From contig NZ_WUBI01000001.1 of the NCBI RefSeq assembly GCF_009807035.1, positions 62,001-126,000 of the forward strand: DNA of 64,000 bases, written 5' to 3'. Below are positions 27,363 to 35,705 of the stretch, one piece after another. The stretch is from Paenibacillus dendrobii. GTDB taxonomy: Bacteria > Bacillota > Bacilli > Paenibacillales > Paenibacillaceae. The number at the start of each line of letters is the position of its first letter. Position 1 is the first letter of the stretch. The position numbers and the translations under genes were made by a program. The notes beneath the pieces are model-generated. The model ran no database searches. It was not told the DNA's origin and was given only the letters and a program-made list of their open reading frames with translations.

Positions 27363-28082
27363 TCATTCTGTCACCAAACGGTTCAAGACAGATTCGCTCC
27401 AAAGGTTCCAAGGATGCTCAGAAGGTGGCAAGCATGTTAGCTTAACATCTTCTTTGGTGACCGGGTGAGGGAAGCCCACGACAACGGACCATAATGCAAT
27501 CTGTTGTCCCGGTTTGTTCACGCGGCTGCCGTATTTCTGGTCCCCGAACAGTGGACAGCCAGCCTGATTCATCTGAACACGAATTTGGTGTGATCTTCCT
27601 GTATGGAGCTCAACCCGGACGAGACTGAAGCCACCTGACGTACCGAGGACTTCATAGTCGAGTATGGCTTCCTTCGCGCCGGGCGTACCTTTTTTGACGA
27701 CTGAGACCATATTGGTCTTGGGATCCTTCAGAAGCATGTCCTTCAATGTCCCTCGCGCAGCCGGAAGTTGTCCATGGACGACAGCAGCATATATCTTGCG
27801 GAAGCTGCGGCTTCGTACCGTTTCGGACAAACGCGAGGCTGCTTTGGAGGTCTTGGCGAAGATCATCGCTCCTCCGACCGGTCGATCCAACCGATGTACC
27901 AGACCCAAATATACATTGCCGGGTTTGTTAAAACGCTCTTTAATGTCATCCTTTAGCAAAGACAATAAGTCCGGATCTCCGGAAATATCTGCCTGAGTGG
28001 GTATATTAACCGGCTTCACGATCCCTAACAGATGATTGTCTTCATATAAAATCGGAATTTGGGAAAGATGTTCATGACTCAT
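27363..28082 (-). CDS. RluA-family RNA pseudouridine synthase
   Basis: A 239-residue pseudouridine synthase. Catalytic Asp lies in LVHRLDRPVGGAMIFAKT (motif II); other family stretches are ILYEDNHLLGIVKPVNIPTQ (motif I) and VELHTGRSHQIRVQMNQAGCPLFGDQKYG (motif III). It lacks an N-terminal S4 domain, like the shorter RluA/YhcT-type enzymes. The frame opens as far as 28184, but this would overlap the upstream gene; ATG 28082 with GGGAG upstream on the minus strand gives the family's normal start seven bases after the stop of the methyltransferase gene. It modifies uridine in rRNA or tRNA; the site cannot be told. Confidence 0.9.
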   Translation of the reverse strand: MSHEHLSQIPILYEDNHLLGIVKPVNIPTQADISGDPDLLSLLKDDIKERFNKPGNVYLGLVHRLDRPVGGAMIFAKTSKAASRLSETVRSRSFRKIYAAVVHGQLPAARGTLKDMLLKDPKTNMVSVVKKGTPGAKEAILDYEVLGTSGGFSLVRVELHTGRSHQIRVQMNQAGCPLFGDQKYGSRVNKPGQQIALWSVVVGFPHPVTKEDVKLTCLPPSEHPWNLWSESVLNRLVTE

Positions 28083-28089
28083 ATCGCGT

Positions 28090-28953
28090 CTACGACTCCC
28101 AACGGCCCAAAATTCCGCATGGCAGGTGAAGTCCGGATGCCGTAATCGGAAGTCCGAGCTCTCCGCAGGAAATGCTTCCTCCAAATCGGCGTCCGGCGGT
28201 CATGGACAGAATGTTATGAAGAACAGTTGGCGAGATGCCTGTTGTATAGGAATTGATGAGCATGAACAGCGGTTGTTCCGACATAATGCTCATGCAGCTT
28301 TCAACGAACGGATACAAACTGGACTCAAGCTTCCACATTTCTCCGCCTGGACCGCGCCCGTAGGATGGTGGATCCATGATAATAGCGTCATATTTATTCC
28401 CACGGCGCTCTTCGCGCTGTACGAATTTGAACACGTCATCTGTGATGAAGCGGACAGGACGGTCGCCAATGCCCGACAGCTGCAGATTCTCTTTGGCCCA
28501 CTGGACCATTCCTTTGGCGGCATCAACGTGTACGACTTCAGCACCTGCATAGGCAGCAGCTACGGTAGCACCTCCCGTATATGCAAACAAATTCAGAACC
28601 TTGATCGGGCGTTTGGCCGCAGCAATCTTGTCCATCATCCAGCGCCAGTTGGCTGCTTGCTCCGGGAACAGGCCCGTATGCTTGAAGTTGGTTGGCCGGA
28701 TATGGAATTTCAACTGGTCATATGAGACCGTCCAGCGTTCCGGCAGTTGTTTTTTCATATCCCATTGTCCGCCGCCGGATGAGCTTCTGTGATAATGTCC
28801 GTGTACTTCCCGCCACATTCCACTTTCTTTTTCCAGAGGCCATATAATTTGCGGATCAGGTCTGCGAAGAATTACGTCGCCCCAGCGCTCCAGTTTCTCG
28901 CCTGATCCGGTATCGATCAATTCGTAATCATGCCAATCACGAGCTACATACAT
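28090..28953 (-). CDS. Class I SAM-dependent rRNA methyltransferase (RlmI/YccW type)
   Basis: A 287-residue methyltransferase. The SAM site is VLNLFAYTGGATVAAAYAGAEVVHVD (motif I) and the catalytic region is AIIMDPPSYGRGPGGEMWKLE, where the DPPSYGRG form is typical of the RlmI-like RNA cytosine-5 methyltransferases. The N-terminal part (LIDTGSGEKLERWGDVILRRPDPQ) lacks a full PUA domain and is common in the shorter Bacillales homologues. AGAAGGATGG precedes the start on the minus strand. It is co-transcribed with the pseudouridine synthase, forming a small RNA-modification unit. Confidence 0.87.
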   Translation of the reverse strand: MYVARDWHDYELIDTGSGEKLERWGDVILRRPDPQIIWPLEKESGMWREVHGHYHRSSSGGGQWDMKKQLPERWTVSYDQLKFHIRPTNFKHTGLFPEQAANWRWMMDKIAAAKRPIKVLNLFAYTGGATVAAAYAGAEVVHVDAAKGMVQWAKENLQLSGIGDRPVRFITDDVFKFVQREERRGNKYDAIIMDPPSYGRGPGGEMWKLESSLYPFVESCMSIMSEQPLFMLINSYTTGISPTVLHNILSMTAGRRFGGSISCGELGLPITASGLHLPCGILGRWES

Positions 28954-29088
28954 TTACATTCCATCCTTCTGTGCTATTTTTCGATTAGCTTATATTGTAC
29001 AACATTTAGCTACAATAATGCACTTTCTCGGCCTAATATTGGGTAAATATAAGGTGTGAAAGAACGACTCGTGAAAGGGTGAGGTGAA

Positions 29089-29499
29089 GTGAACAGTAAA
29101 CTGTTGATTTCCAGAATTCTAATCGGCTTCGGAGCGCTCAGCATCCTACTGTACGGTTACGGAGCCATCATGTACGGTATGCGGGACTTCTTCGGCTTGC
29201 TGCTCTTCGCGGTATTGCCCGTTGGGTATGGGGTGATTCTCGGCAAACGTTACCGGAAAACAGCTCACGTGCACATGGAAAAGCAAATTCTCAGACTGGC
29301 CGCAAAACAGCACAATCTTCTAACCGCAGCAGACGTTGCTTTATATACGTCTTTAAATATCGAGGAATCCGGTAATGCGCTTGAGGATTTGAGAAGAAAA
29401 GGTTTTCTCGGGCTAAAGGTAGCAGATAACGGGGCGTTTGTGTACGAGTTCCAATCGTATTTGTCGACGGAAGAAAAGCTAAGCGCGGAGAGAATCTAG
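29089..29499 (+). CDS. Small membrane protein with a winged-helix-like tail
   Basis: A 136-residue protein not assigned to a named family. Two hydrophobic segments (residues 5-27 and 34-50) are followed by a soluble domain (residues 60-136) with a helix-turn-helix-like pattern: EKQILRLAAKQHNLLTAADVALYTSLNIEESGNALEDLRRKGFLGLKV. Such a domain would face the cytoplasm. GTG 29089 has GGGTGAGGTGAA upstream. It is divergent from the RNA-modification genes and stands alone. A membrane-linked regulator is possible but unproven. Confidence 0.7.
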   Translation: MNSKLLISRILIGFGALSILLYGYGAIMYGMRDFFGLLLFAVLPVGYGVILGKRYRKTAHVHMEKQILRLAAKQHNLLTAADVALYTSLNIEESGNALEDLRRKGFLGLKVADNGAFVYEFQSYLSTEEKLSAERI

Positions 29500-29584
29500 G
29501 ACCGTTTTAGGCATCTGACCCTTTCTTATCCTCATTCGCCTGAATAGGATGGAGATAACTATTCATTCAAAGGGGGCCTCATCT

Positions 29585-31048
29585 GTGCCGGCAAAAAACG
29601 GAAAGCAGTTTGTGGACCGAATTAATCTTGCCAAACCCAGCGTTTGGTTTCGTGGAGAACAAATCGATGGGAGGATCTCGGATCATTCTGCTTTTCGTGG
29701 ACTGATGTCTACGCAGGCAGAGTTGTACGATATGCAGGTGCAACCCGATTACCAAGATCGGTTGACCTACGTATCGCCAACGACCGGGGATCCTGTCGGT
29801 CTGTCGTTTATGCAGCCCAAGACCAAAGAAGACCTGGAGAAGCGTAGACAAATGATGATGCTCTGGGGAGAGAAACACCACGGTTTGCTTGGAAGATCGC
29901 CGGATTATATGAATACGGGTCTGATGGCTTTTTACACAGCGGCGGAGCTGCTGGGCGAGAAGGAGCCGAGGTTCGCAGACCATTTGCGAAAATACTATGA
30001 GTATTGCCGGGAAAACGATATATCTTTGTCTCATGCCTTTGTTCAGCCGCATGCAAGCCGGTATGATGAGCTGCTGGAAGATGGAAGTATTGAAAGCTGT
30101 GCAGCACAGATAGTCGAAGAGAACAAGGATGGGATCGTCGTCAGCGGAGCGTTTTTACTTGCAACGCAGGGTGTTACAACCGATGAAATTCTGGTGTACC
30201 CTCCCGCATCTTCCTATATGCTTGAGGAGGATAATCCGAGAACTTTTGCGTTTGCGGTTCCGAACAATCTCCCGGGTATCCGCTGGATATGCCGCGAGAG
30301 CTTGTCCGCCGGGGAATCTGCCTATGACTATCCGCTAAGCTCCCGGTTCGATGAAATGGATACGCTTGTCCTGTTTGATCATGTTCTGGTGCCTTGGGAG
30401 CGCGTGTTTGTCTTGGGAAGTGACCGATTATCCATGCGTTTGTTCTCGGAAAGCGGCTTTCATACACATTGCGCTCATCAAGTGTTGTGCCGATATATAT
30501 CCAAAATGGAATTCACGCTGGGGATCATTCTTTATATGGCGGAATCGCTGGATCGCGGATCCTTGCCGGCAACGGTAGAGAAGGTGTCCGAGGTAATCGT
30601 CCATTTAGAAACCTTGAAGTCGCTTCTGCTGGCCTCGGAGGCTGGCGCTGCTCCGGATCGTTTCGGCAGCATGCTGCCGGACCGTAAACCCCTGTGGACA
30701 GCCAACGTGATTTTTCCTAAGATATATCCTCGAATGATGGAGATGATCCAAATTCTTGGCGCAAGCGGAATTATTATGATTCCATCGGAGCTGGATTTTA
30801 ACGGTGAAGCAAAACTGGATATGGATAAATACCTTCGCGGCAGCGGAGTGGATGCATTCTCGAAAACGGCATTGTTCCGCTTGGCCTGGGACCTCAGCTC
30901 AAGCAGCTTTGGCGGCCGTCAAACCTTATACGAGCGTTTCTTTTTCGGCGATTCGTCAGTTGTTGTGAGCAGGCTGTACCAGTCCTATACAGACAAAGAG
31001 ATTTACATTGGCAAAGTCAAAGCATTTCTGGGTCAAAAAGACGAATAA
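29585..31048 (+). CDS. HpaB-type flavin-dependent monooxygenase (4-hydroxyphenylacetate 3-hydroxylase family)
   Basis: A 487-residue protein of the HpaB/YoaI family, which uses FADH2 to hydroxylate phenols such as 4-hydroxyphenylacetate. Supporting stretches are WFRGEQIDGRISDHSAFRG at the start, LSHAFVQPHASR, GIVVSGAFLLATQG, YPLSSRFDEMDTLVLFDHVLVPWERVFVLG (flavin/substrate region) and LGASGIIMIPSELDFNG. An in-frame ATG at 29549 precedes it, but AAAGGGGG at 29569-29576 fits the GTG at 29585 with an eight-base gap. The family needs a separate flavin reductase (HpaC); none is adjacent, so reduced flavin must come from an enzyme encoded elsewhere. Substrate is uncertain. Confidence 0.82.
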   Translation: MPAKNGKQFVDRINLAKPSVWFRGEQIDGRISDHSAFRGLMSTQAELYDMQVQPDYQDRLTYVSPTTGDPVGLSFMQPKTKEDLEKRRQMMMLWGEKHHGLLGRSPDYMNTGLMAFYTAAELLGEKEPRFADHLRKYYEYCRENDISLSHAFVQPHASRYDELLEDGSIESCAAQIVEENKDGIVVSGAFLLATQGVTTDEILVYPPASSYMLEEDNPRTFAFAVPNNLPGIRWICRESLSAGESAYDYPLSSRFDEMDTLVLFDHVLVPWERVFVLGSDRLSMRLFSESGFHTHCAHQVLCRYISKMEFTLGIILYMAESLDRGSLPATVEKVSEVIVHLETLKSLLLASEAGAAPDRFGSMLPDRKPLWTANVIFPKIYPRMMEMIQILGASGIIMIPSELDFNGEAKLDMDKYLRGSGVDAFSKTALFRLAWDLSSSSFGGRQTLYERFFFGDSSVVVSRLYQSYTDKEIYIGKVKAFLGQKDE

Positions 31049-31117
31049 GCTGCAATCCGCCCGAATAGATATGTAATGGGGAAACGAAAGTCGGGACTTC
31101 ATCATGGGAGCATGAAG

Positions 31118-31160
31118 CCGTCCGTAAGAGCCATCCTAGGAGTATAGGGGAGGCGGACGG
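31118..31160 (+). promoter_or_regulatory. Stem-loop enclosing the ribosome site of the 28-residue peptide gene
   Basis: CCGTCCG (31118-31124) is perfectly complementary to CGGACGG (31154-31160). The ribosome site GGGGAGG (31147-31153) lies inside the loop next to the stem, and the TTG start is two bases after it. Folding would hinder ribosome entry, as in known type I toxin messages. Confidence 0.5.
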
Positions 31161-31161
31161 G

Positions 31162-31248
31162 TTGACAATTGACCAGCTGATCGCACTGTTAACGCTTATC
31201 GTCATGATCATCACGCTTGCAGTAAACCATGACAAACCGAAGCAGTAG
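31162..31248 (+). CDS. 28-residue hydrophobic peptide, type I toxin or holin-like
   Basis: TTG 31162 to TAG 31248 encodes MTIDQLIALLTLIVMIITLA followed by VNHDKPKQ: one membrane-spanning stretch and a short charged tail. This is the plan of Fst/TxpA-type and holin-like type I toxins in Bacillales. Support for translation comes from GGGGAGG (31147-31153) at eight-base spacing, a stem that could mask this site, and a strong terminator eight bases after the stop. Type I systems need an antisense RNA; I cannot point to its promoter with confidence. Length alone makes chance occurrence possible, so the call is tentative. Confidence 0.5.
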   Translation: MTIDQLIALLTLIVMIITLAVNHDKPKQ

Positions 31249-31255
31249 CATACGG

Positions 31256-31284
31256 AAAGGGAGCCGCGAGGCTCTCTTTTTTTA
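31256..31284 (+). terminator. Terminator after the small peptide gene
   Basis: AAAGGGAGCC and GGCTCTCTTT pair around GCGA (one G-U), followed by a T-run. The flanking A-run on the left lets it act on the opposite strand too, which would suit an antisense RNA. Confidence 0.85.
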
Positions 31285-31420
31285 TATGGACAAGTTCTTG
31301 AAGCAGATAAAAAAGAGTACATATTCGAATCCTGCGCACATACATATTTAAAAATGCTTCACCAAGATATCCTGAAGTATCTTCTGAATAAGACGCTGCC
31401 ATCGGAAGGAGGAAAACTGC

Positions 31421-32371
31421 TTGTCATTCAACCCAATAATGAAAACGGATACAAATCCGGAAACACAGATCAAGCGGAGAAACCAATTTACCCGAAACGA
31501 CTGGATGGGGTACCTGTTCAGCGCGCCTTTGATCATCGGGGTACTGGCATTTGCCATTTATCCGATGATTGCTGCCCTGATCATGAGCTTTCATCAAACC
31601 TCTGGACTCTCTGTCGGCGGAAAATGGGTGGAGTTCAATAACTACAATTATGTGCTTCAGGATTCTTTATTTTGGCAAGCGCTTACAAATACGTTTTTTA
31701 TTGGTATATGGTCGGTGCTGCTGGGTATCATTTTATCTTTTGTGCTGGCGAGCTTAATCAACAATCTGAATTGGAGCATGGGGAAAAACTTTTTCAAAGC
31801 CGTATTTTTTCTGCCCAATGTCGTATCGGGTGTTGCCACCACGCTGTTGTTCTCGTTTTTGTTCTTTCCCTCCAAAGAGGGTTTGCTGAATTTCGTCATT
31901 GGACTTCTAGGTATCCATCCGGTCGGTTGGTTCACCAATCCGGAAGTTTCAAGGTACAGCATCGTCCTCATGAGTTTATGGGGGGCGCTTGGATACAATA
32001 CGATTATTTTCCTCGCAGGGCTCCAAAGCGTTCCGCGCGATCTCTATGAAGCGGCTGAGGTAGACGGAGCAGGGACATACCGCAAATGGCTGTATATTAC
32101 GATTCCATATTTGCGTCCCATATTCGTATTTATGCTCATAATGGGCACGATCGGCGGCATGAAGCGATTTACGGACGTGTGGCTCATCGGTGGAACGGCG
32201 GGGAATCCGGGCGGCAGCTTAATGACGGTTGTGCTCTATATTTACCGTAACGCTTTTCTGGCCTCACAAATGGGGATGGCGACGGCGGCCTCTTACCTGT
32301 TGTTCATCATTATCTTTGTACTTACCGCATTCCTGATGCTGCTCAACCGGCGCAAGGACAGCTTTGATTGA
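31421..32371 (+). CDS. Sugar ABC importer permease (MalF/UgpA type)
   Basis: A 316-residue permease with six predicted helices and the EAA loop YEAAEVDGAGTYRKWLYITIPYLRP, which docks to an ATPase. TTG 31421 is chosen because AAGGAGG lies about ten bases before it and the product then starts with a normal short cytoplasmic leader. It is the first gene of an operon with a second permease, a binding lipoprotein, an isomerase and a dehydrogenase; no ATPase gene is included. A cre-consensus sequence lies within codons 7-11. The sugar is unknown. Confidence 0.88.
   Translation: MSFNPIMKTDTNPETQIKRRNQFTRNDWMGYLFSAPLIIGVLAFAIYPMIAALIMSFHQTSGLSVGGKWVEFNNYNYVLQDSLFWQALTNTFFIGIWSVLLGIILSFVLASLINNLNWSMGKNFFKAVFFLPNVVSGVATTLLFSFLFFPSKEGLLNFVIGLLGIHPVGWFTNPEVSRYSIVLMSLWGALGYNTIIFLAGLQSVPRDLYEAAEVDGAGTYRKWLYITIPYLRPIFVFMLIMGTIGGMKRFTDVWLIGGTAGNPGGSLMTVVLYIYRNAFLASQMGMATAASYLLFIIIFVLTAFLMLLNRRKDSFD
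31439..31453. promoter_or_regulatory. cre-consensus site inside the permease reading frame
   Basis: ATGAAAACGGATACA fits WTGNAANCGNWNNCW at every position and lies 18 bases into the first gene of the operon. Intragenic cre sites near gene starts act as roadblocks in Bacillus. CcpA binding is inferred. Confidence 0.45.
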
Positions 32372-32424
32372 GGCAGCGGCATCTAACGACATGAATAGGT
32401 CCAACCTTTAGTTAGGAGGTCGAA

Positions 32425-33294
32425 ATGATGAATACGGTGGACGCTAAATTATCGCACCGTCGCAAGAAAATATCATTGAATCAATGGATTCTGACCGTCG
32501 TTCTTTTTCTGGGGTCATTCGTCATGATCGTTCCGTTTCTATGGATGCTTATTACGAGTTTCGACTGGGCGGCCCGGCTTCATATCAACTTTCCGCCAAG
32601 ACTGTGGCCCGAAGAACCGTCTATCCGAACATTCGAAGCGGCGTTTACCAGTATTAAAATGTTCCGTTATATCACCAATTCCATCATCGTAAGCGCAGGA
32701 GTCATTATCATCAGTGCGCTGTCGGCACTTCTTTCTGGCTATGCTCTCTCGAAGCTGCGGTTCAAAGGTGCAAACATCGTGCTTCTGCTGGCCTTGAGCA
32801 CCATGATGATCCCATTTGAAATGACGATGATTCCCCAGTATCTGCTGTTTAGCAAGCTCGGTCTCGTCGATAACTACTTGGCGTTCTATCTTCCTGCTCT
32901 CAATTATGCTTTCGGAACATTTCTGGCAAAAGCATTTTTCGATCAGCTTCCTACAACGCTGCGGGAGGCTGCCATACTCGATGGAGCTAAGGAAATATCC
33001 GTATTCAGCAGGGTGTATCTACCGCTTTGCACGCCGATTATCGCCACGATGGTTATTTTGCTCTTTCTCGGCGTATGGAACGATATGCTCTGGCCGCTGC
33101 TCATTCTCAAGAAGGCGACCAAGTATACGATCCAAATCGGTTTGGCCATGTTCACCTACAACAACGGCATCGACAAACAGCCTTCCATCATTATGGCTGC
33201 TACGACTGTGAGCCTGATTCCGGTCGTTGTCGTATATATGTTTCTGCAGCGCTACATTATCGAAAGCATTGCTTTATCGGGAATCAAGCAGTGA
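32425..33294 (+). CDS. Carbohydrate ABC importer permease (MalG/UgpE type)
   Basis: A 289-residue inner-membrane permease with six helices; the EAA loop is REAAILDGAKEISVFSRVYLPLCTP. It forms the channel together with the permease encoded 53 bases upstream. TTAGGAGGTCG lies before the ATG; ATG 32425 and 32428 are both possible. Substrate follows that of the binding protein encoded next. Confidence 0.88.
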   Translation: MMNTVDAKLSHRRKKISLNQWILTVVLFLGSFVMIVPFLWMLITSFDWAARLHINFPPRLWPEEPSIRTFEAAFTSIKMFRYITNSIIVSAGVIIISALSALLSGYALSKLRFKGANIVLLLALSTMMIPFEMTMIPQYLLFSKLGLVDNYLAFYLPALNYAFGTFLAKAFFDQLPTTLREAAILDGAKEISVFSRVYLPLCTPIIATMVILLFLGVWNDMLWPLLILKKATKYTIQIGLAMFTYNNGIDKQPSIIMAATTVSLIPVVVVYMFLQRYIIESIALSGIKQ

Positions 33295-33387
33295 GCAGCA
33301 AATCGCCTATCGCCTGGAATCAGCCGGATGACAGACTTCGAATGTACTGTATTCCATGTTTGATGAAAAAGGGGGACTGAATGGTTT

Positions 33388-34767
33388 ATGAAAAAACTAT
33401 TATTGCTGGTAATGTCCTGCGTGCTCGTCTTGTCGCTGGCCGCTTGCTCAGGAGGTTCGGACACGGATGTAACGGGAGGAGCGGAAATTAAGAAGGTATC
33501 TGATATGAAAGGAACGGTCCGGGTGGCGCTTGCGGGCTGGCAGCTGGAAAACGGGCTAAACGCGCAGACGGGTAATCCGACGATCGGGCTGAACGAATAC
33601 TTGGAAAAAACATTTAATATTATGTATCCGAACATCAAATTAGAACTGTATCAAATCCCTTGGGAGAATGTGAAGGCCAAACAGTCCGCGATGCTGCTCT
33701 CTGGAGATGCTGACGTCATGTACACAGGAGGAGCCTTTGCTTCCCAGTGGTATCAGGAGGGACTGCTGCGCGATTTGGATGATTTGATCAAGGAAGATAC
33801 CAGCTTCGATCCAAGCATCTACCTGGCCGGAATCATGGACAATTCCTACAGCACCAAGTCTCCGGACGGCACCAAGCAGTTCGGCATTCCTGTAGCGCTT
33901 GGACGAAGAATGACCATTTATGACAAGAAGCTTTTTGAAGATTGGGGAGTCGAACCGTTGACCGCCAAGGCAACACCGGCGGAACTGCTCGAAAAGGGCA
34001 AGAAAATGACAGGTAAAAATCCGAAAACAGGCGAGGACAATTACGGATTGTACTGGAGCGGCAACTCATTGAACGGATCTACCTTCGTCGCGTTGACACT
34101 GGCGTTTGGGGCGAAAGGTGCGGAAGGAAGCCTGAAGGATGTGAAAAGCATCAAATGGCAGCTGAATACTCTGGAAATGGTCAAGGTCATGGAGTGGCTG
34201 AAGGAAGCATCCAAACTGCCGCCTGCGGGTTTCGTGAATGCACAGGGCGGCGAGAACTTTGGTCTTGATAAGAACAATATCGCTATCGCACTTGATTCAA
34301 CAGGCGGTGCAACGATGAACGAATATCAAAGCAAGAAAGATAAGGCTCTTCTGGACCGATTCGTGCCGGTTCTGAATATGGGACCCAAAGGTGAAGGTTG
34401 GGTAGCGGTCGACCCGTTCATCATGGCCAAGAATGCGAAGGATGTCAAAGCATCCTGGGAAGTGCTAAAGTTCTTGACGAGTCCGATGACACAAAAATAC
34501 ATGTATGATAACTTTGCGCAAACCCCAACGCTGAAAAATGCAGATTTCGTGTCTCCTGAAGACATATATGTCAAAAAGGCGCTTGAAATCGCAGAAGTGG
34601 GTCACTCGGAGCTGATGGATGAAGCCAATCCGTTCTACATGAGCGATATCGTGCCTGCCGTGAACGGCTTTATCAGTAAAGCGGCAACAGGAAATGCGCC
34701 AGATATCCAGAAATTTCTGGATGATTTGCAGCAGCGCGCTGAAAAATGGTCAGCAAACTTAAAGTAA
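33388..34767 (+). CDS. Extracellular sugar-binding lipoprotein
   Basis: A 459-residue solute-binding protein. The signal peptide ends in the lipobox LSLAACSGG (Cys at about residue 21). The mature part is a family 1-type binding protein: VRVALAGWQLENG, PNIKLELYQIPWENVKAKQSAMLLSGDADVMYTG, GIPVALGRRMTIYDKKLFEDWG and a C-terminal helix region ending in RAEKWSANL. It serves the two permeases encoded just before it. AAAGGGGGACTG precedes ATG 33388 at good spacing. A strong stem-loop follows the stop. The neighbouring isomerase and dehydrogenase suggest a sugar that needs oxidation and isomerisation. Confidence 0.87.
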   Translation: MKKLLLLVMSCVLVLSLAACSGGSDTDVTGGAEIKKVSDMKGTVRVALAGWQLENGLNAQTGNPTIGLNEYLEKTFNIMYPNIKLELYQIPWENVKAKQSAMLLSGDADVMYTGGAFASQWYQEGLLRDLDDLIKEDTSFDPSIYLAGIMDNSYSTKSPDGTKQFGIPVALGRRMTIYDKKLFEDWGVEPLTAKATPAELLEKGKKMTGKNPKTGEDNYGLYWSGNSLNGSTFVALTLAFGAKGAEGSLKDVKSIKWQLNTLEMVKVMEWLKEASKLPPAGFVNAQGGENFGLDKNNIAIALDSTGGATMNEYQSKKDKALLDRFVPVLNMGPKGEGWVAVDPFIMAKNAKDVKASWEVLKFLTSPMTQKYMYDNFAQTPTLKNADFVSPEDIYVKKALEIAEVGHSELMDEANPFYMSDIVPAVNGFISKAATGNAPDIQKFLDDLQQRAEKWSANLK

Positions 34768-34774
34768 TACGCGA

Positions 34775-34805
34775 AAGTGCAAAGCCACACCATGGCTTTG
34801 CACTT
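34775..34805 (+). terminator. Stem-loop after the binding-protein gene (attenuating terminator or RNA-stabilising hairpin)
   Basis: AAGTGCAAAGCCA (34775-34787) and TGGCTTTGCACTT (34793-34805) form a perfect 13-base stem with a five-base loop. It is followed by ATCCTTTTATAT, a broken T-run, so read-through into the isomerase gene is likely. Confidence 0.7.
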
Positions 34806-34848
34806 ATCCTTTTATATAAAATTTTACGCCGAATAGAGGAGGATGAAG

Positions 34849-35679
34849 ATGAAAAAGGGAATAAATCAATGGTGCTTTCCTGCGGGAACCCCGATGAGCA
34901 AGCTGCTTCGTACCAGCGCGGCGGCTGGTTTTGAGACCATAGAGCTGAATTTATATGCACCGGGCGGTATCGGACTGACGATGGACACCACCCCGGATGA
35001 AGCCAAGGCACTCGGCCGGCTTGTGCGCAGCTATGGGCTAAGCATCAGCGGCCTGTCCACGGAGATGCTTGGCAGATACCCTTTGAGCTCGCCGGATAAG
35101 GAGATCAGAAGCCTCGGCGTGAATTCCATCCGCAAGCAAATCGAGCTGGCCATTGAGCTTGAGGTAGACGCTATCCTTGTCGTTCCGGGAAGGATTGAAG
35201 CGGACGTGACCTATGAAGAGGTGTGGGAGCGTTCACGAATGGCTCTGCAGCCGCTGATTGATGATATTGACGGGTCGGGCGTAAGCATTGCCATTGAAAA
35301 TGTATGGAACAAATTTCTGTGGAGTCCACTCGAAATGGCAAGATATATCGATCAATTCGAATCCAGACATGTCGGCGCGTATTTCGACGTAGGCAACACG
35401 TTGGCCTTCGGGAAACCTGAGCACTGGATTCGTACGCTTGGAGACCGTATCCGCAAGGTTCACGTGAAGGATTTCCGAACGCAGGTCGGCACGCATCACG
35501 GTTTTGTGCCGCTGTTGTCGGGGGACGTAGATTGGCTGAATGTCCGCTTGGCATTAAGCGATATTCAATATCGTGATAGCCTGACGGCAGAGCTTGACCC
35601 GTATGGAAGTTTTCCGGATCAGCTGGTTTTTGACACATCACGTCATCTGGATGTTATCATGGGGAAAAATCCGCATTAA
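34849..35679 (+). CDS. Sugar phosphate isomerase/epimerase (xylose isomerase-like TIM barrel)
   Basis: A 276-residue AP-endonuclease-2/IolE-type TIM-barrel protein. Typical stretches are INQWCFPAGTPMSKLLRTSAAAGFETIELN, a central AIENVWNKF (metal-binding Glu), GAYFDVGNTLAFG (Asp in the metal site), RKVHVKDFR (His and Asp ligands) and LTAELDPYG (Glu ligand). It should isomerise or epimerise a sugar or keto-inositol. GGAGG (34838-34842) abuts the ATG at 34843, so ATG 34849 is taken. It is followed 26 bases later by a Gfo/Idh dehydrogenase, a common pairing in sugar or inositol breakdown. Confidence 0.85.
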   Translation: MKKGINQWCFPAGTPMSKLLRTSAAAGFETIELNLYAPGGIGLTMDTTPDEAKALGRLVRSYGLSISGLSTEMLGRYPLSSPDKEIRSLGVNSIRKQIELAIELEVDAILVVPGRIEADVTYEEVWERSRMALQPLIDDIDGSGVSIAIENVWNKFLWSPLEMARYIDQFESRHVGAYFDVGNTLAFGKPEHWIRTLGDRIRKVHVKDFRTQVGTHHGFVPLLSGDVDWLNVRLALSDIQYRDSLTAELDPYGSFPDQLVFDTSRHLDVIMGKNPH

Positions 35680-35705
35680 TAGAGAAACGAGAGGGGAAAT
35701 GTATC

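Noticed and set aside
27227..27445. 72-codon + strand frame after the methyltransferase gene
   Set aside because: It runs through the terminator hairpin and into the end of the minus-strand pseudouridine synthase gene, with no ribosome site.
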